DNA of 64,000 nt from Sphingobacterium multivorum (GTDB lineage Bacteria > Bacteroidota > Bacteroidia > Sphingobacteriales > Sphingobacteriaceae): NCBI RefSeq assembly GCF_039511225.1, contig NZ_CP154261.1:248001-312000 (forward strand), in the 5' to 3' direction. Of the stretch, positions 1 to 8,619 are shown one piece after another; the first letter of the stretch is position 1, and each line of letters starts with the position of its first letter. A model generated the notes under the pieces. That model did no database searches. It was not told the DNA's origin and worked only from the letters and a program-made list of their open reading frames with translations. The position numbers and the translations under genes are program-made.

Positions 1-1794
1 GAAACTCTTTTGAAATCCCTTATCCTGCAGCGATCGGATGGTAGTTTCGTCCATGCCCAAACCTTCGTCTCGAATAGAAATAATAATGCCTTCGGAGCTT
101 TCCCGCTGACCAATAACGACGGATTTCCCGCTGAGACTGAATTTGATGGCATTGCTAAAGATATTCCGGACGATAAACTCAAACCGTTTTAAATCGGTTT
201 GGATGGTCAGCTCGGAAGGGATATCGATCAGGACATTTAATTTCTTTAAATGAATTCTATCCGCAAACAACTGCTGGCATTCTTCGACAACCTGCATTGG
301 ATATACCGTTTGGATGTCGAGCTTCTCATCGGCCATCTGCTGCGAGGACCAGATCAAAAGATCGTCCAGCATCTTTGCCGCAACTTCTACCTGATAACCA
401 ATACTAAGCAGCACTCCTTTGATTTCATTGGTTGGCAAATCCACGATTTTCGATACAGCGAGTAAGGTCTGAAAAGTCGCCATAGGGCTACGCAGATCAT
501 GTGATACAACGGAAAATAGGCTCGACCGAAATCGATCTGCTTGGACGAGCTCTCCATGTTGATGCCTGATCTCAGCGGCTTGCTGATCTACCTTCCGTTT
601 TTCGTCACGTAATAATCTATTATTTTTGACGAGTAAAAGAACCATAACCAAAAATATCAGGAGTACAAAAAAGGTTAATAATCCGATCAACTTTATCCAA
701 TGGGCTTCTCGTTCTACATGCGCGTTTTTTAAGAGTAGGTTCTTATTTTCAAGATCTTTTTTTTCGCTTTCATATTTTTCCCGAAGTTCTTCCCGGATCC
801 GAACACGAAGCGTCGCAGCATCCTCATGAAATTTGCGGTCCAAGCTGTCCTGGTCGCTGAGAATGACGTGTTGATTTTGATCTTTGATCGCCTTTGTTAT
901 TTTATCGAAATCTCCCTGTAGGTCTTCTGTTAGATTGGTAAAACCGCTTTTAGCAATGATGATCTTAATGAGAGCGACTTCTTTTGCGGCAAGATCAAAG
1001 CGCTTTTCTTTGATATAGATATTTGCCCGATTGATACGGGCATAACTTTCGCCAACTGGATCTTTTTTCTTGGAGGTGATGTCTATCGCTAGATCGGTAT
1101 AATAGGTGCTCCATTCGAGTTTATCTGCCTTGAGATAGAGATAGCTCAATAAAATGTAGGTATTGAAAAGATCAACTTCCGGCGCATTGACTTTACAGAA
1201 CTCAACCGTTTTTACTAAATAATCGATGGCATGATTCACATCCGCTTTCTTCTCTCCATTTAATGCGTTTTGGGCATATATATTCCCAATATTGGTCGAT
1301 ATATTGGCTCGATTCCTCGTATCGCGCAGTTCCTTCGCAAGATCTAGTGCGCGTTGATAATATTTTAAGGCCTGCTGGGGGTCGTAGCTCTTATTAAACA
1401 CATTTCCTATATTCAGAAAAGAAAGCATCATCCCTTTTTTGTCGTTGCGTTCCTCTCGTTTTTTGAGTACGTTAAAATGGGTTTTTACACTTTCATCGAA
1501 GTTATTTAGCTTCAGGTATATAACTCCCTGTAAATTTAATAAATCAATTTGCAGCGACTCAAATCTTTTGTTGGTAGCGAGCCCTAATCCTCTGGAAACG
1601 ATCTCTTGCGCCTCCGTGGGATTGCTGCGGTAGATTTCAGACGCTACTTTGTAATAAGCCAATATCCGGGTCGAATCATTACTTGCCTCCGATAGCTGCT
1701 TATCCAACTTGTCCCAACCACTGTTTTGGGCCTGTGCCTGGAAGTTACAAATCACAATTAGGATAACAATAAATAGGAAAGATAGATGGCGCAT
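1..1794 (-). CDS. TPR-containing sensor histidine kinase (C-terminus beyond window)
   Basis: Membrane sensor kinase, truncated by the window edge: the frame is open for 598 codons from an ATG. Residues 1-22 form a signal peptide ending near AQAQ. About 30-300 are helical TPR-like repeats (for example QALKYYQRALDLAKELRD), so the sensor is periplasmic. A charged coiled coil precedes one membrane span at about 365-390, followed by a second coiled coil. The HisKA H-box reads VVSHDLRSPM with phospho-acceptor His432; the N box is RNIFSNAIKFS and the G1 box begins RDEGLGM just before the edge. The last ATPase motifs are not visible. A TATATTTG element lies 13 bases before the start. The gene is divergent from a LuxR-type response regulator; a functional pairing is possible, but kinases with HisKA H-boxes more often pair with other regulator types, so I do not assert it. 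Confidence 0.9.
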   Translation of the reverse strand, partial: MRHLSFLFIVILIVICNFQAQAQNSGWDKLDKQLSEASNDSTRILAYYKVASEIYRSNPTEAQEIVSRGLGLATNKRFESLQIDLLNLQGVIYLKLNNFDESVKTHFNVLKKREERNDKKGMMLSFLNIGNVFNKSYDPQQALKYYQRALDLAKELRDTRNRANISTNIGNIYAQNALNGEKKADVNHAIDYLVKTVEFCKVNAPEVDLFNTYILLSYLYLKADKLEWSTYYTDLAIDITSKKKDPVGESYARINRANIYIKEKRFDLAAKEVALIKIIIAKSGFTNLTEDLQGDFDKITKAIKDQNQHVILSDQDSLDRKFHEDAATLRVRIREELREKYESEKKDLENKNLLLKNAHVEREAHWIKLIGLLTFFVLLIFLVMVLLLVKNNRLLRDEKRKVDQQAAEIRHQHGELVQADRFRSSLFSVVSHDLRSPMATFQTLLAVSKIVDLPTNEIKGVLLSIGYQVEVAAKMLDDLLIWSSQQMADEKLDIQTVYPMQVVEECQQLFADRIHLKKLNVLIDIPSELTIQTDLKRFEFIVRNIFSNAIKFSLSGKSVVIGQRESSEGIIISIRDEGLGMDETTIRSLQDKGFQKSF

Positions 1795-2164
1795 CGGTAT
1801 TTTTTCTCAAATATAATTAAGTTTCTATTCATAAAAAGGATCGCAGCTTGTATAGCTGAACATGGGTGATGATGTTGTAACACTTAATTTTCTGCCTAAG
1901 AAATGTCAATTTCTAAATAATAAAAATTATATTTATGTAAATCGTTTTTAGCCTATTTATTGGTTTGTATATAAATTATTGTGAAATTCATTTCTAACGT
2001 GATTAATTTCACTTTGTTTAAATTTTTTCTTGATTATTTTTTTCTTTAGAAACAATTTTAAGGATAGGTTTGTCTTTACTACAATAGGTTGAACAGACTG
2101 GGATGAATATAGCGTGAGAATTAGTTAAGCTTATAGTTTTCAATTTAATAAAATGTGAAATATC
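1795..2164. promoter_or_regulatory. Divergent intergenic promoter region
   Basis: AT-rich space between two divergent signalling genes. On the - strand TATATTTG (1815-1808) matches the Bacteroidota -7 consensus TAnnTTTG and would serve the kinase; I see no convincing -33 partner. An inverted repeat with 8-base arms GTGAAATT (1981-1988) and AATTTCAC (2005-2012) lies mid-way and could be an operator. No gene is apparent. Confidence 0.4.
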
Positions 2165-2776
2165 ATGATTACAGTTGGGATAATCGACATAGATGAGAAA
2201 GAGCGGATACAAACAAAGGAAAACATATCCAAAAACGATAAATCTGAATCAACAATACCGATACATGTGCTGTTTGATCAGGAGACACTTGCTTCTTCCC
2301 ATCGCAACCAAATCCCTGATGTGATGATTATCGATATTGATCATCAAGATAGCTTAATTGTTGAACGGGTTAAGAGCCTGTTTCCACGTGCCGAAATATT
2401 AGTGCTGACCAATAATTGCGATGTAAAGGTGGTGCGTAGTTGCTTTAGACAAGGCGCTGTGGGCTATATGCTGAAGAAGACATGTCTGCAATCGTTAAAA
2501 AACGCGATAACAATGACCTTGGGAAATGGTTCTTTTATTAGTCCTTCTGTCAATCGTGCTTTGATTGAACAAGCTTTCAGTGCCAAACGATCCGAGAATT
2601 TGCTGACTGCGCGAGAGTTGCAGATTGCTAATGGCATCATTGAAGGGCTTAGCTATAAAATGATCGCCCAGAAATATGCAATTTCCCTAGATACAGTCCG
2701 TATTTATATCAAGCGAATCTATAGAAAGTTTCAGATCAATAGTAAAGGTGAATTGATCGCCCAATTGACCGCTTAA
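2165..2776 (+). CDS. NarL/LuxR-family response regulator
   Basis: Cytoplasmic transcription regulator of 203 residues. The receiver domain (about 1-120) keeps the acidic pocket D8/D10, the probable phospho-acceptor D57 in VMIIDID, T82 and the invariant K104 in MLKKT, so it should be phosphorylatable even though the middle of the domain is diverged. Residues 145-200 (LTARELQIANGIIEGLSYKM and following helices) form a LuxR-type helix-turn-helix. Length is normal for the family. It is divergent from the TPR histidine kinase and 85 bases upstream of the usher-like gene on the same strand, so it could control the surface-fibre locus; that link is inferred from position only. The ATG used is the first in frame and directly precedes the hydrophobic first beta strand. 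Confidence 0.88.
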   Translation: MITVGIIDIDEKERIQTKENISKNDKSESTIPIHVLFDQETLASSHRNQIPDVMIIDIDHQDSLIVERVKSLFPRAEILVLTNNCDVKVVRSCFRQGAVGYMLKKTCLQSLKNAITMTLGNGSFISPSVNRALIEQAFSAKRSENLLTARELQIANGIIEGLSYKMIAQKYAISLDTVRIYIKRIYRKFQINSKGELIAQLTA

Positions 2777-2861
2777 TAATTCGTTACATGAATATGTGAC
2801 TACCTAAATTTCGATCTCTTTAAATTTAGCCTGATTTTTATGGGTACTTGAATGATATGCT

Positions 2862-5696
2862 ATGCCAATAAGAAGCCTTTTAATTTTTGTGTTTCTTTTC
2901 TGCTATACTGCTCTTTTCTTATCCATAGCGAAAAGTCAGCAACGATACGATATTGCCTATCATTTCGAATACGATTCCCTTCGGATCACGCCATCCCAAA
3001 CATTTTCAAACAAATTAATTATTGTTAACTACACGGATCGAGCAATTGAGCTAAGCCCTGAGTCCAACGATACGAAGGCATTGCAGGGATTGATCAAATT
3101 GCCACCATTAATACAGCTGAAGGCACATGAAACGAAAAGCTTTCCCTTGAAATACATGACCGACCGGCGGACGATTTCGAGTGCAGTGCAAAAGTTTAGC
3201 GTTGGTCTGCAGACGAAGGATCCATCCGTGAGTGTACAGCCTGCCCAAGTTTTTTATACCCAGTTGGATGTTCAGGCAGCGCTATTGATTCAGTCTGAGC
3301 AGCCCGAGTATTTTATTGATCAGTCAACAGGACAAACGCAATTTTTGGTACGCGCCGTCAATATGGGTTTAATACCCTTTACCTTTCAATTGCAGTTTGC
3401 TAACCTTCCTTCGGAACTGGAGGTCGTCGGTGAAACATTACCCGTAACATTGGCTGCAGGAGGGCAGTCCTTACTGAGATTTACTGCTCGTATGCGCACA
3501 AAGAAAATAGCCACGGATGTAGAACTAACGATGATAGCTATTGAAGCAGGCGGTAAACAACTTGCGACGAGCCGAGTGCGTATTATGACAGTAGGCAGCG
3601 TAAAACGGTTCGGCTCGGCCATGAACTTGCAGAATCAGCCCTACAATAATATGATTGCCTTACGTTATCTCAATATAGGGCAGGATATAGCGGTGTATCA
3701 GCTCCAGGGATACGGCAATCTTGCGCTGAATAAAGAGCGCTCGTTGAGCTATCGCATGAATGTGGATTATTTTCAAGATCAGCGTGCTTTTACGATGTAC
3801 GATAGTTACCTCGATTATCAAACGGAAAAATGGGGACTGAAAGCAGGTAATATCTACGAGAATTTGGATCAATATGTTAACGGCCGCGGACTTAGAGCAA
3901 CTTATAAATTTGATAAGTCCCGATCCGTTAGTGTATATGCTGTGCAAAATAATTATTTCCTATGGAATCAGCTGAACACGTTCTCCCCCGGCGGCGGCGT
4001 GCTGGGACTAAAGTATGCGTTTAAATCAGAGAAAAACCAGGAAAGTAACCTGGCATATTTACATAGTAAAGACAATTACCGCAATGCCCGAAGTGACTTG
4101 CTCAGTGGAAAAGGATACAAAGACTGGTCGGAGAATCAAAGTCTTACCTGGGAAGCAGGTACAAGCATTGAAAAAGTCGATATTGGCGGTCAAAAGGCGG
4201 GGTTAGCTGCTGGCATAAATTATAATGGGATTTTTGAGCAGTTCCAGATTTCAAGTTCCAATTATTATAGCTCACCCTATTATGTAGGGCTTAGGCGAGG
4301 GCTGCTGCAGTCTGATTCACGTATTGTTATTCCATTGGATGACATCAAAAGTCTCTCGGCCAGAATGAGCTTTATGGATAATCGGCCCAAGTATCAAATT
4401 GGCGATCGGAATTACTTTTTTAACAATAGTAATCGTATCGAAATTTATGAGCTCGGTTACCGTACGGCGCTTCGGCGACTGAATATTGATCTGCGGCCTT
4501 ATTGGATGAAGCAAGGTGCTGATTATCACAGCTGGTTAGGACTGGGAAGTAATGCCGTAAACTGGAAGTCGAGTTCAGTAAGAACCGTTGTCGATCTCAA
4601 TTTTTTTACGCAAACCCATCGTTTCTCGCTTCAGACCGACTATGGTTATACCTACAGAAATACCGCTGAAAAGCCGATAGCTCCTTTTCACTCCCTGCGG
4701 GTATCGGGGAACTATGACCATGCACTTTTTGGCTTTAATACATTTGTTCAGATCAATCCTTATTATTTGAGTGATCTTTTGGCTACCTATACCAATTCGA
4801 ACTATAGCATGTATTCGCTAGGACCTAATACACACTTTGAGGCATTCGGTCATAATTTGCAGGTACAGGTTGCGACCATGTACAGTTATTATGGTTTTTC
4901 GCGGAGTAACAATTTGTCCATCAATGGAAATGCGCGTTGGCGAATGAAAGACAACTGGAGTCTCACTGCAGATATTTTTTATACGTTTATCAGAGGGAAA
5001 TTACTGTTTATGACAGATCCAATAAATCCGCCACAACCGCAGCCGCTAGATCGCTATTCGTTTAACAACAGGCAGATCAGAGTGGGGATAGAAAAGAGTT
5101 TTGGACGGACAGGTAGTTATAAAGGCTATAGCTTAACGTTGACTTGTTTTGACGATAAGAACAACAATGGAATCCGGGATGATGATGAGCCATTTGTGGA
5201 ATCTGTGTTGATTCGAATCGGAAAGGAAGCAGCCATCACAGATGCGAAGGGACGCGTTAAATTTGTTGAAATGGAAGCGGGTTCTTTTTCAATTCAAGCG
5301 GAGAACAATCAAGGCTGGATTTCGCAGGGACCGTCGACCGTTGTGCTAACCAAGAACAAGTCTGTGGATATGCCCCTTATCAAAACTAAATCTGCTAGGG
5401 GCAAAATACAGTTAATTGCCACTAAATACCTGGAGTCTAAGCCTGATCTGAGTGGTATCCGCATCACCGCCATTGACCGTCAGGGAAAGAAATATAATGC
5501 ATTGACCAACGAGGACGGCGCATATATTTTCTATTTGCCTGTAGGCTTTTATAAGTTGACGGTTGATTCGGAAGGGATGCCTTTTGTTATTGAAAATTCG
5601 AATTGCGAAGCAGAAGTGAAAGCCGAGGGACTAAATGAGCTTCCATCCCTGCGTTATCGGGATCAACGACGCAAAGTTGGCATTAAAAGATTTTAA
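2862..5696 (+). CDS. Usher-like outer-membrane beta-barrel protein of a chaperone/usher-type locus
   Basis: Large exported protein (944 residues), probably the outer-membrane assembly pore for the fibre subunits encoded opposite. A signal peptide covers about 1-25 (ends IAKSQ). Residues 30-260 look like two Ig-like beta-sandwiches, resembling the periplasmic chaperone fold. About 260-740 is a run of alternating Tyr/aromatic-rich strands typical of an outer-membrane barrel (SYRMNVDYFQDQRAF, YDSYLDYQTEKWGLKAG). The C-terminus (740-905) holds two CnaB/SdrD-type domains, the first with a calcium-loop-like DDKNNNGIRDDDEP. The size fits ushers, but I cannot see a clear plug domain and sequence identity to PapC is not evident. 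Its neighbours, a PapD-like chaperone and pilin-like proteins, are the main reason for the call. Its stop overlaps the convergent adhesin stop by 4 bases. Confidence 0.62.
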   Translation: MPIRSLLIFVFLFCYTALFLSIAKSQQRYDIAYHFEYDSLRITPSQTFSNKLIIVNYTDRAIELSPESNDTKALQGLIKLPPLIQLKAHETKSFPLKYMTDRRTISSAVQKFSVGLQTKDPSVSVQPAQVFYTQLDVQAALLIQSEQPEYFIDQSTGQTQFLVRAVNMGLIPFTFQLQFANLPSELEVVGETLPVTLAAGGQSLLRFTARMRTKKIATDVELTMIAIEAGGKQLATSRVRIMTVGSVKRFGSAMNLQNQPYNNMIALRYLNIGQDIAVYQLQGYGNLALNKERSLSYRMNVDYFQDQRAFTMYDSYLDYQTEKWGLKAGNIYENLDQYVNGRGLRATYKFDKSRSVSVYAVQNNYFLWNQLNTFSPGGGVLGLKYAFKSEKNQESNLAYLHSKDNYRNARSDLLSGKGYKDWSENQSLTWEAGTSIEKVDIGGQKAGLAAGINYNGIFEQFQISSSNYYSSPYYVGLRRGLLQSDSRIVIPLDDIKSLSARMSFMDNRPKYQIGDRNYFFNNSNRIEIYELGYRTALRRLNIDLRPYWMKQGADYHSWLGLGSNAVNWKSSSVRTVVDLNFFTQTHRFSLQTDYGYTYRNTAEKPIAPFHSLRVSGNYDHALFGFNTFVQINPYYLSDLLATYTNSNYSMYSLGPNTHFEAFGHNLQVQVATMYSYYGFSRSNNLSINGNARWRMKDNWSLTADIFYTFIRGKLLFMTDPINPPQPQPLDRYSFNNRQIRVGIEKSFGRTGSYKGYSLTLTCFDDKNNNGIRDDDEPFVESVLIRIGKEAAITDAKGRVKFVEMEAGSFSIQAENNQGWISQGPSTVVLTKNKSVDMPLIKTKSARGKIQLIATKYLESKPDLSGIRITAIDRQGKKYNALTNEDGAYIFYLPVGFYKLTVDSEGMPFVIENSNCEAEVKAEGLNELPSLRYRDQRRKVGIKRF

Positions 5697-7117
5697 GGAG
5701 CTACAAAGCTATAGATGATATTCGCGGTATAAGTACCTGCCGGTTTACCCAGCAGATTGCTGGTCTGCGAAGCGGGAATGCTATACTGCATATTGAGTGT
5801 GCGATCGATGACGGGATCGGCATTTTGGATGAGCTGCTGGGCCGTTGTGGACAGGGTAACTGTGTTTACTCCAGTTTGGCCAGCCATTGGACCGATCCGC
5901 AAAACACTTAGTGGTATACTGTTGACTCCAGAGGTAAAACTGGAAGTAGTGGCGCGAACATATACGTTGTAGGGCGTTGTTTTACTCAGTTTTAAATGAC
6001 TGGGCATATCCGTACTGACTCCGTTAACATAATTACTGGTCGTCGTAAAAGGAAGATTAACGGTTTGCTGATTTGCGACGATTTCTCCGAGGTCGCTGAC
6101 CACAATATTCAAATTCCCACTGGCCTGCGCCTGTACCGGTGTTGTTGGATAGGTGGCCGATGACGACTTGTTCCAGGAATAAGTAAGAGGGACAGTATAG
6201 GTGCCGGCCTGTATAAAATTGCTTTTAAGTAAGGCCGATCCGATTGTATAGGTATGTGTAATCGAGCTATTATTGTTGGTCGCAACAGCTATTCCGGCAG
6301 CGCTTGTCAGTGCCTGATCACTGGTCGACAGATTGGCCACGGTTGCTGTGCCGACTCCACTTAGTGTGGCGCTCACTGTGGAGACAGGTGAAACAGGCAA
6401 TGTATTGTAGGGAAGGCCAGTACTAAAACTAAACTGAGCGCTGCTTGTTCGGATACTTGGGACGTAAGGTACGGTGCTTGATACTGGTATAATCTGATTG
6501 GCGCTGATTCCATTGGCAGAACGGTAAAAACTAAGATCGTTTACAGCTATATTCGTTGTTCCTATACTGCTTGGGGGACTGATAAATCCGGGGATGGTGA
6601 TGGATAGCGTGAAGCTTGCTGGAGAGATAGACCCCGCCAATACTCCTTGCGTGTAAAAGCTGACATCATTTGTAAATACCCCTGCAGTCCAGGTCTGGCT
6701 CGCTGTAGCAATGCGTGCATTGGCGGTTACCGCGCCCGAAGCGACACTAGCTACAGCCGCATAGAGTACACCGCCACTAGTTGATAGGGCGACTTCATTA
6801 TTTGTGCCCAACCCAAGTAATACAAGACTGCCAATACTCGAAAGTTTCATATGCACTAAACTGGCCGGAAAACTTCCACTTGTCGTGCTGGTAAAATTTG
6901 CTGCAGTGGATTTTACTGAAAAAGAAGGAAGTAAGGTGATTACACTTGTATAGTTGCCCGCGTTAATAGCCGTATTATAGTCGGTTCTCGCCTGTATATT
7001 GGCTTGCGGTAAAGTGATGGACGTCGTTTGTGCATGAATATGCTGCCCAGATAAGCTAAAAAAGCCCAGGAAACAAACCGCAACATTGCGCTTAATATGT
7101 AATTTCTTTTTCTGCAA
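5693..7117 (-). CDS. Secreted adhesin/tip-like fibre subunit
   Basis: Exported protein of 474 residues, rich in Ser, Thr, Ala and Asn with few charges, as in pilin and adhesin beta-sandwiches. The N-terminus has a signal peptide ending IHAQ. Two parts can be seen: about 35-230 (possible adhesin domain) and about 240-474 (pilin-like, ending in a strand AGTYTANIIYSFVAP that resembles the last strand of the small pilin gene next door). The only start that includes the signal peptide is TTG at 7117, which lies inside the chaperone gene and gives a 26-base overlap, so translation is probably coupled. Being the larger subunit, last in the operon, it is a candidate tip adhesin. No specific family was recognised with confidence. 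Confidence 0.6.
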   Translation of the reverse strand: MQKKKLHIKRNVAVCFLGFFSLSGQHIHAQTTSITLPQANIQARTDYNTAINAGNYTSVITLLPSFSVKSTAANFTSTTSGSFPASLVHMKLSSIGSLVLLGLGTNNEVALSTSGGVLYAAVASVASGAVTANARIATASQTWTAGVFTNDVSFYTQGVLAGSISPASFTLSITIPGFISPPSSIGTTNIAVNDLSFYRSANGISANQIIPVSSTVPYVPSIRTSSAQFSFSTGLPYNTLPVSPVSTVSATLSGVGTATVANLSTSDQALTSAAGIAVATNNNSSITHTYTIGSALLKSNFIQAGTYTVPLTYSWNKSSSATYPTTPVQAQASGNLNIVVSDLGEIVANQQTVNLPFTTTSNYVNGVSTDMPSHLKLSKTTPYNVYVRATTSSFTSGVNSIPLSVLRIGPMAGQTGVNTVTLSTTAQQLIQNADPVIDRTLNMQYSIPASQTSNLLGKPAGTYTANIIYSFVAP

Positions 7118-7895
7118 TTTTTAAATCATATTGGCTGCCCGCATCTAATATGGCGACGGCAAGATAGCGCCCTGCAGCAAGTTTCTCCGGAAGGTCAATT
7201 TGCACCCATTGATCCGAGCTCGGGAGCATCGCGATAGCGACGGCCTTAATAGGGATTTCCTCTCCTGTCTCTGTATTGGTTAGCTCAAAACGCACATAAG
7301 CATCCTTGTTAATCTGTCCTGTATTTTTAACATGTACATCCATCCGGCGCACAGATTGCCCCGTCTGACTTGGAATAATATGCCTATCCTCAAAGGCAAG
7401 GAATTCTAGATCTCCAGGATTTAATCCAGAAGGAGTATGGTAAACCTGAATGCCTACTTCAATAAGCACGTTCATATTAAGGCCATTTTGAACAGTTGCT
7501 TTTTGTTCTTTCACTTGTGTGAAAAAAAGCATGGTGTTACTTAGCTGCTGTGGAGCAGGGTCTTTGGGGATCGTCATAGAAAGATTCACCGATTTGGTCT
7601 CTCCCGGAGCCAGGCGTAACGTGTTTTCTGAGAGCGTAAGCCATGCCGCATTTGATTGCTGTTTTTGGCCCGGAGAATAATATTTTTTTACCCCAATGGA
7701 ATCGCGGTCCCAATCTTTGAGGTTGGCGACAAAATAGAGCTCAGCGTTCGAGGTGTTGCTAAACGTAATTACCTGAGAAACGGTCTGTCCCGGCTCGCCA
7801 GTGAAAAAAATGCGGGATGGAGATATTGAAATACCCTGTCCATAGACCAGGGTATTACAGATATAAAGGACGAATAGTGTTAAATAATATCGCAC
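7092..7895 (-). CDS. Periplasmic pilus-assembly chaperone, PapD-like
   Basis: Periplasmic chaperone (267 residues) expected to bind and cap fibre subunits before they reach the usher. A signal peptide covers 1-19 (ends LVYGQ). The first Ig-like domain starts GISISPSRIFFTGEPGQT, the usual chaperone opening, and carries LAPGETKSVNLSMTIP, equivalent to the conserved segment before the F1 strand. A second domain starts near residue 160 (LEFLAFEDRHIIPS) and ends LAAGRYLAVAILDAGSQYDL. Length is close to the 230-260 usual for the family. It sits between the small pilin gene (20-base gap) and the adhesin (26-base overlap), so the three form an operon. The exact chaperone subclass (classical or alternate/CFA-I-like) cannot be told by eye. 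Confidence 0.75.
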   Translation of the reverse strand: MRYYLTLFVLYICNTLVYGQGISISPSRIFFTGEPGQTVSQVITFSNTSNAELYFVANLKDWDRDSIGVKKYYSPGQKQQSNAAWLTLSENTLRLAPGETKSVNLSMTIPKDPAPQQLSNTMLFFTQVKEQKATVQNGLNMNVLIEVGIQVYHTPSGLNPGDLEFLAFEDRHIIPSQTGQSVRRMDVHVKNTGQINKDAYVRFELTNTETGEEIPIKAVAIAMLPSSDQWVQIDLPEKLAAGRYLAVAILDAGSQYDLKIAEKEITY

Positions 7896-7915
7896 GGATA
7901 AAATTATCTTTCTAG

Positions 7916-8437
7916 TTAGAGTTGTGTCGCTGTATAAGTGACTGTTGTACTATAGGCCGATGCGCCAAGATTCAAAAGTGATGCTGGATTAGCTATGGTA
8001 TAATCTACGGTATAACTTGCTCCTGTAGAAGCTGTTGAATTGGTCACCAACGATGCGGCTGTTGTACTTAGCGGTACATTTGCCACTGGAGTACCTCCGT
8101 TTGCACTGGCTGCAGGTACTGTAACTGTCACAATATTTAGTGCTGGCCCTCCTGCAGGCGTAAATGCGGCAGTCGCGGCAACAGTAAGATTATACGGTTT
8201 ATTACTCACCACGGTAAAGTGGCCCGCTTTCTCAACAGTTTTTGATGCGGTGTAATCTGCCGCAGTGGTATATGTAAAATTAACTGTCGGGGTTGCACCC
8301 AATGTAATCGAAATGGCATCTGTCAAGTTGATATTGACTGTGACAGGTTGGGAGGTCGCCGTCACTTGGGCTTTGGCTTGATTTCCAAAACATATGGCTG
8401 CAAGTGCAATGAGGGGTATAAATAGGTTCTTTTTCAT
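7916..8437 (-). CDS. Small pilin-like major subunit (DUF4402-type)
   Basis: Small exported protein (173 residues) with a signal peptide ending NQAKAQ. The mature part is almost free of charge and Cys and is built from alternating Thr/Val/Ala strands (TVEKAGHFTVVSNKPYNLTV; ASAYSTTVTYTATQL), the composition of a major fibre subunit; DUF4402 proteins have this look and are annotated as pilins in other phyla. It is the first gene of the three-gene operon and is preceded by an AGAGGAAAT sequence 5-14 bases before the start, so it is likely to be the most strongly translated. The family assignment is by pattern, not by search. Confidence 0.6.
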   Translation of the reverse strand: MKKNLFIPLIALAAICFGNQAKAQVTATSQPVTVNINLTDAISITLGATPTVNFTYTTAADYTASKTVEKAGHFTVVSNKPYNLTVAATAAFTPAGGPALNIVTVTVPAASANGGTPVANVPLSTTAASLVTNSTASTGASYTVDYTIANPASLLNLGASAYSTTVTYTATQL

Positions 8438-8604
8438 AATTTCCTCTATTTTATGGGATTAAACTCTAGTAAAGTTACTCAGCAACTGCGCTAAATACAA
8501 TGTAAACAAGTCACATAATGATGTTATAAAGTTGAGTGAGAGGGGGTGATATGGCATCTGTTGTATGGCGTGTGTTCGCTCCTGAAAATTGTCGAAAAAC
8601 AGCG

Positions 8605-8612
8605 TATATTTG
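8605..8612 (+). promoter_or_regulatory. Candidate -7 box of the acyltransferase gene
   Basis: TATATTTG matches TAnnTTTG exactly and ends 7 bases before the chosen ATG at 8620. Transcription from it would give an almost leaderless message, and it would exclude the longer reading frame that starts at 8536. The -33 half is weak, so this is tentative. Confidence 0.35.
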
Positions 8613-8619
8613 CAGCCAA

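Noticed and set aside
8536..8619. 28-codon N-terminal extension of the acyltransferase
   Set aside because: It is unlike the family and includes a -7 promoter box; ATG 8620 starts at the conserved region.
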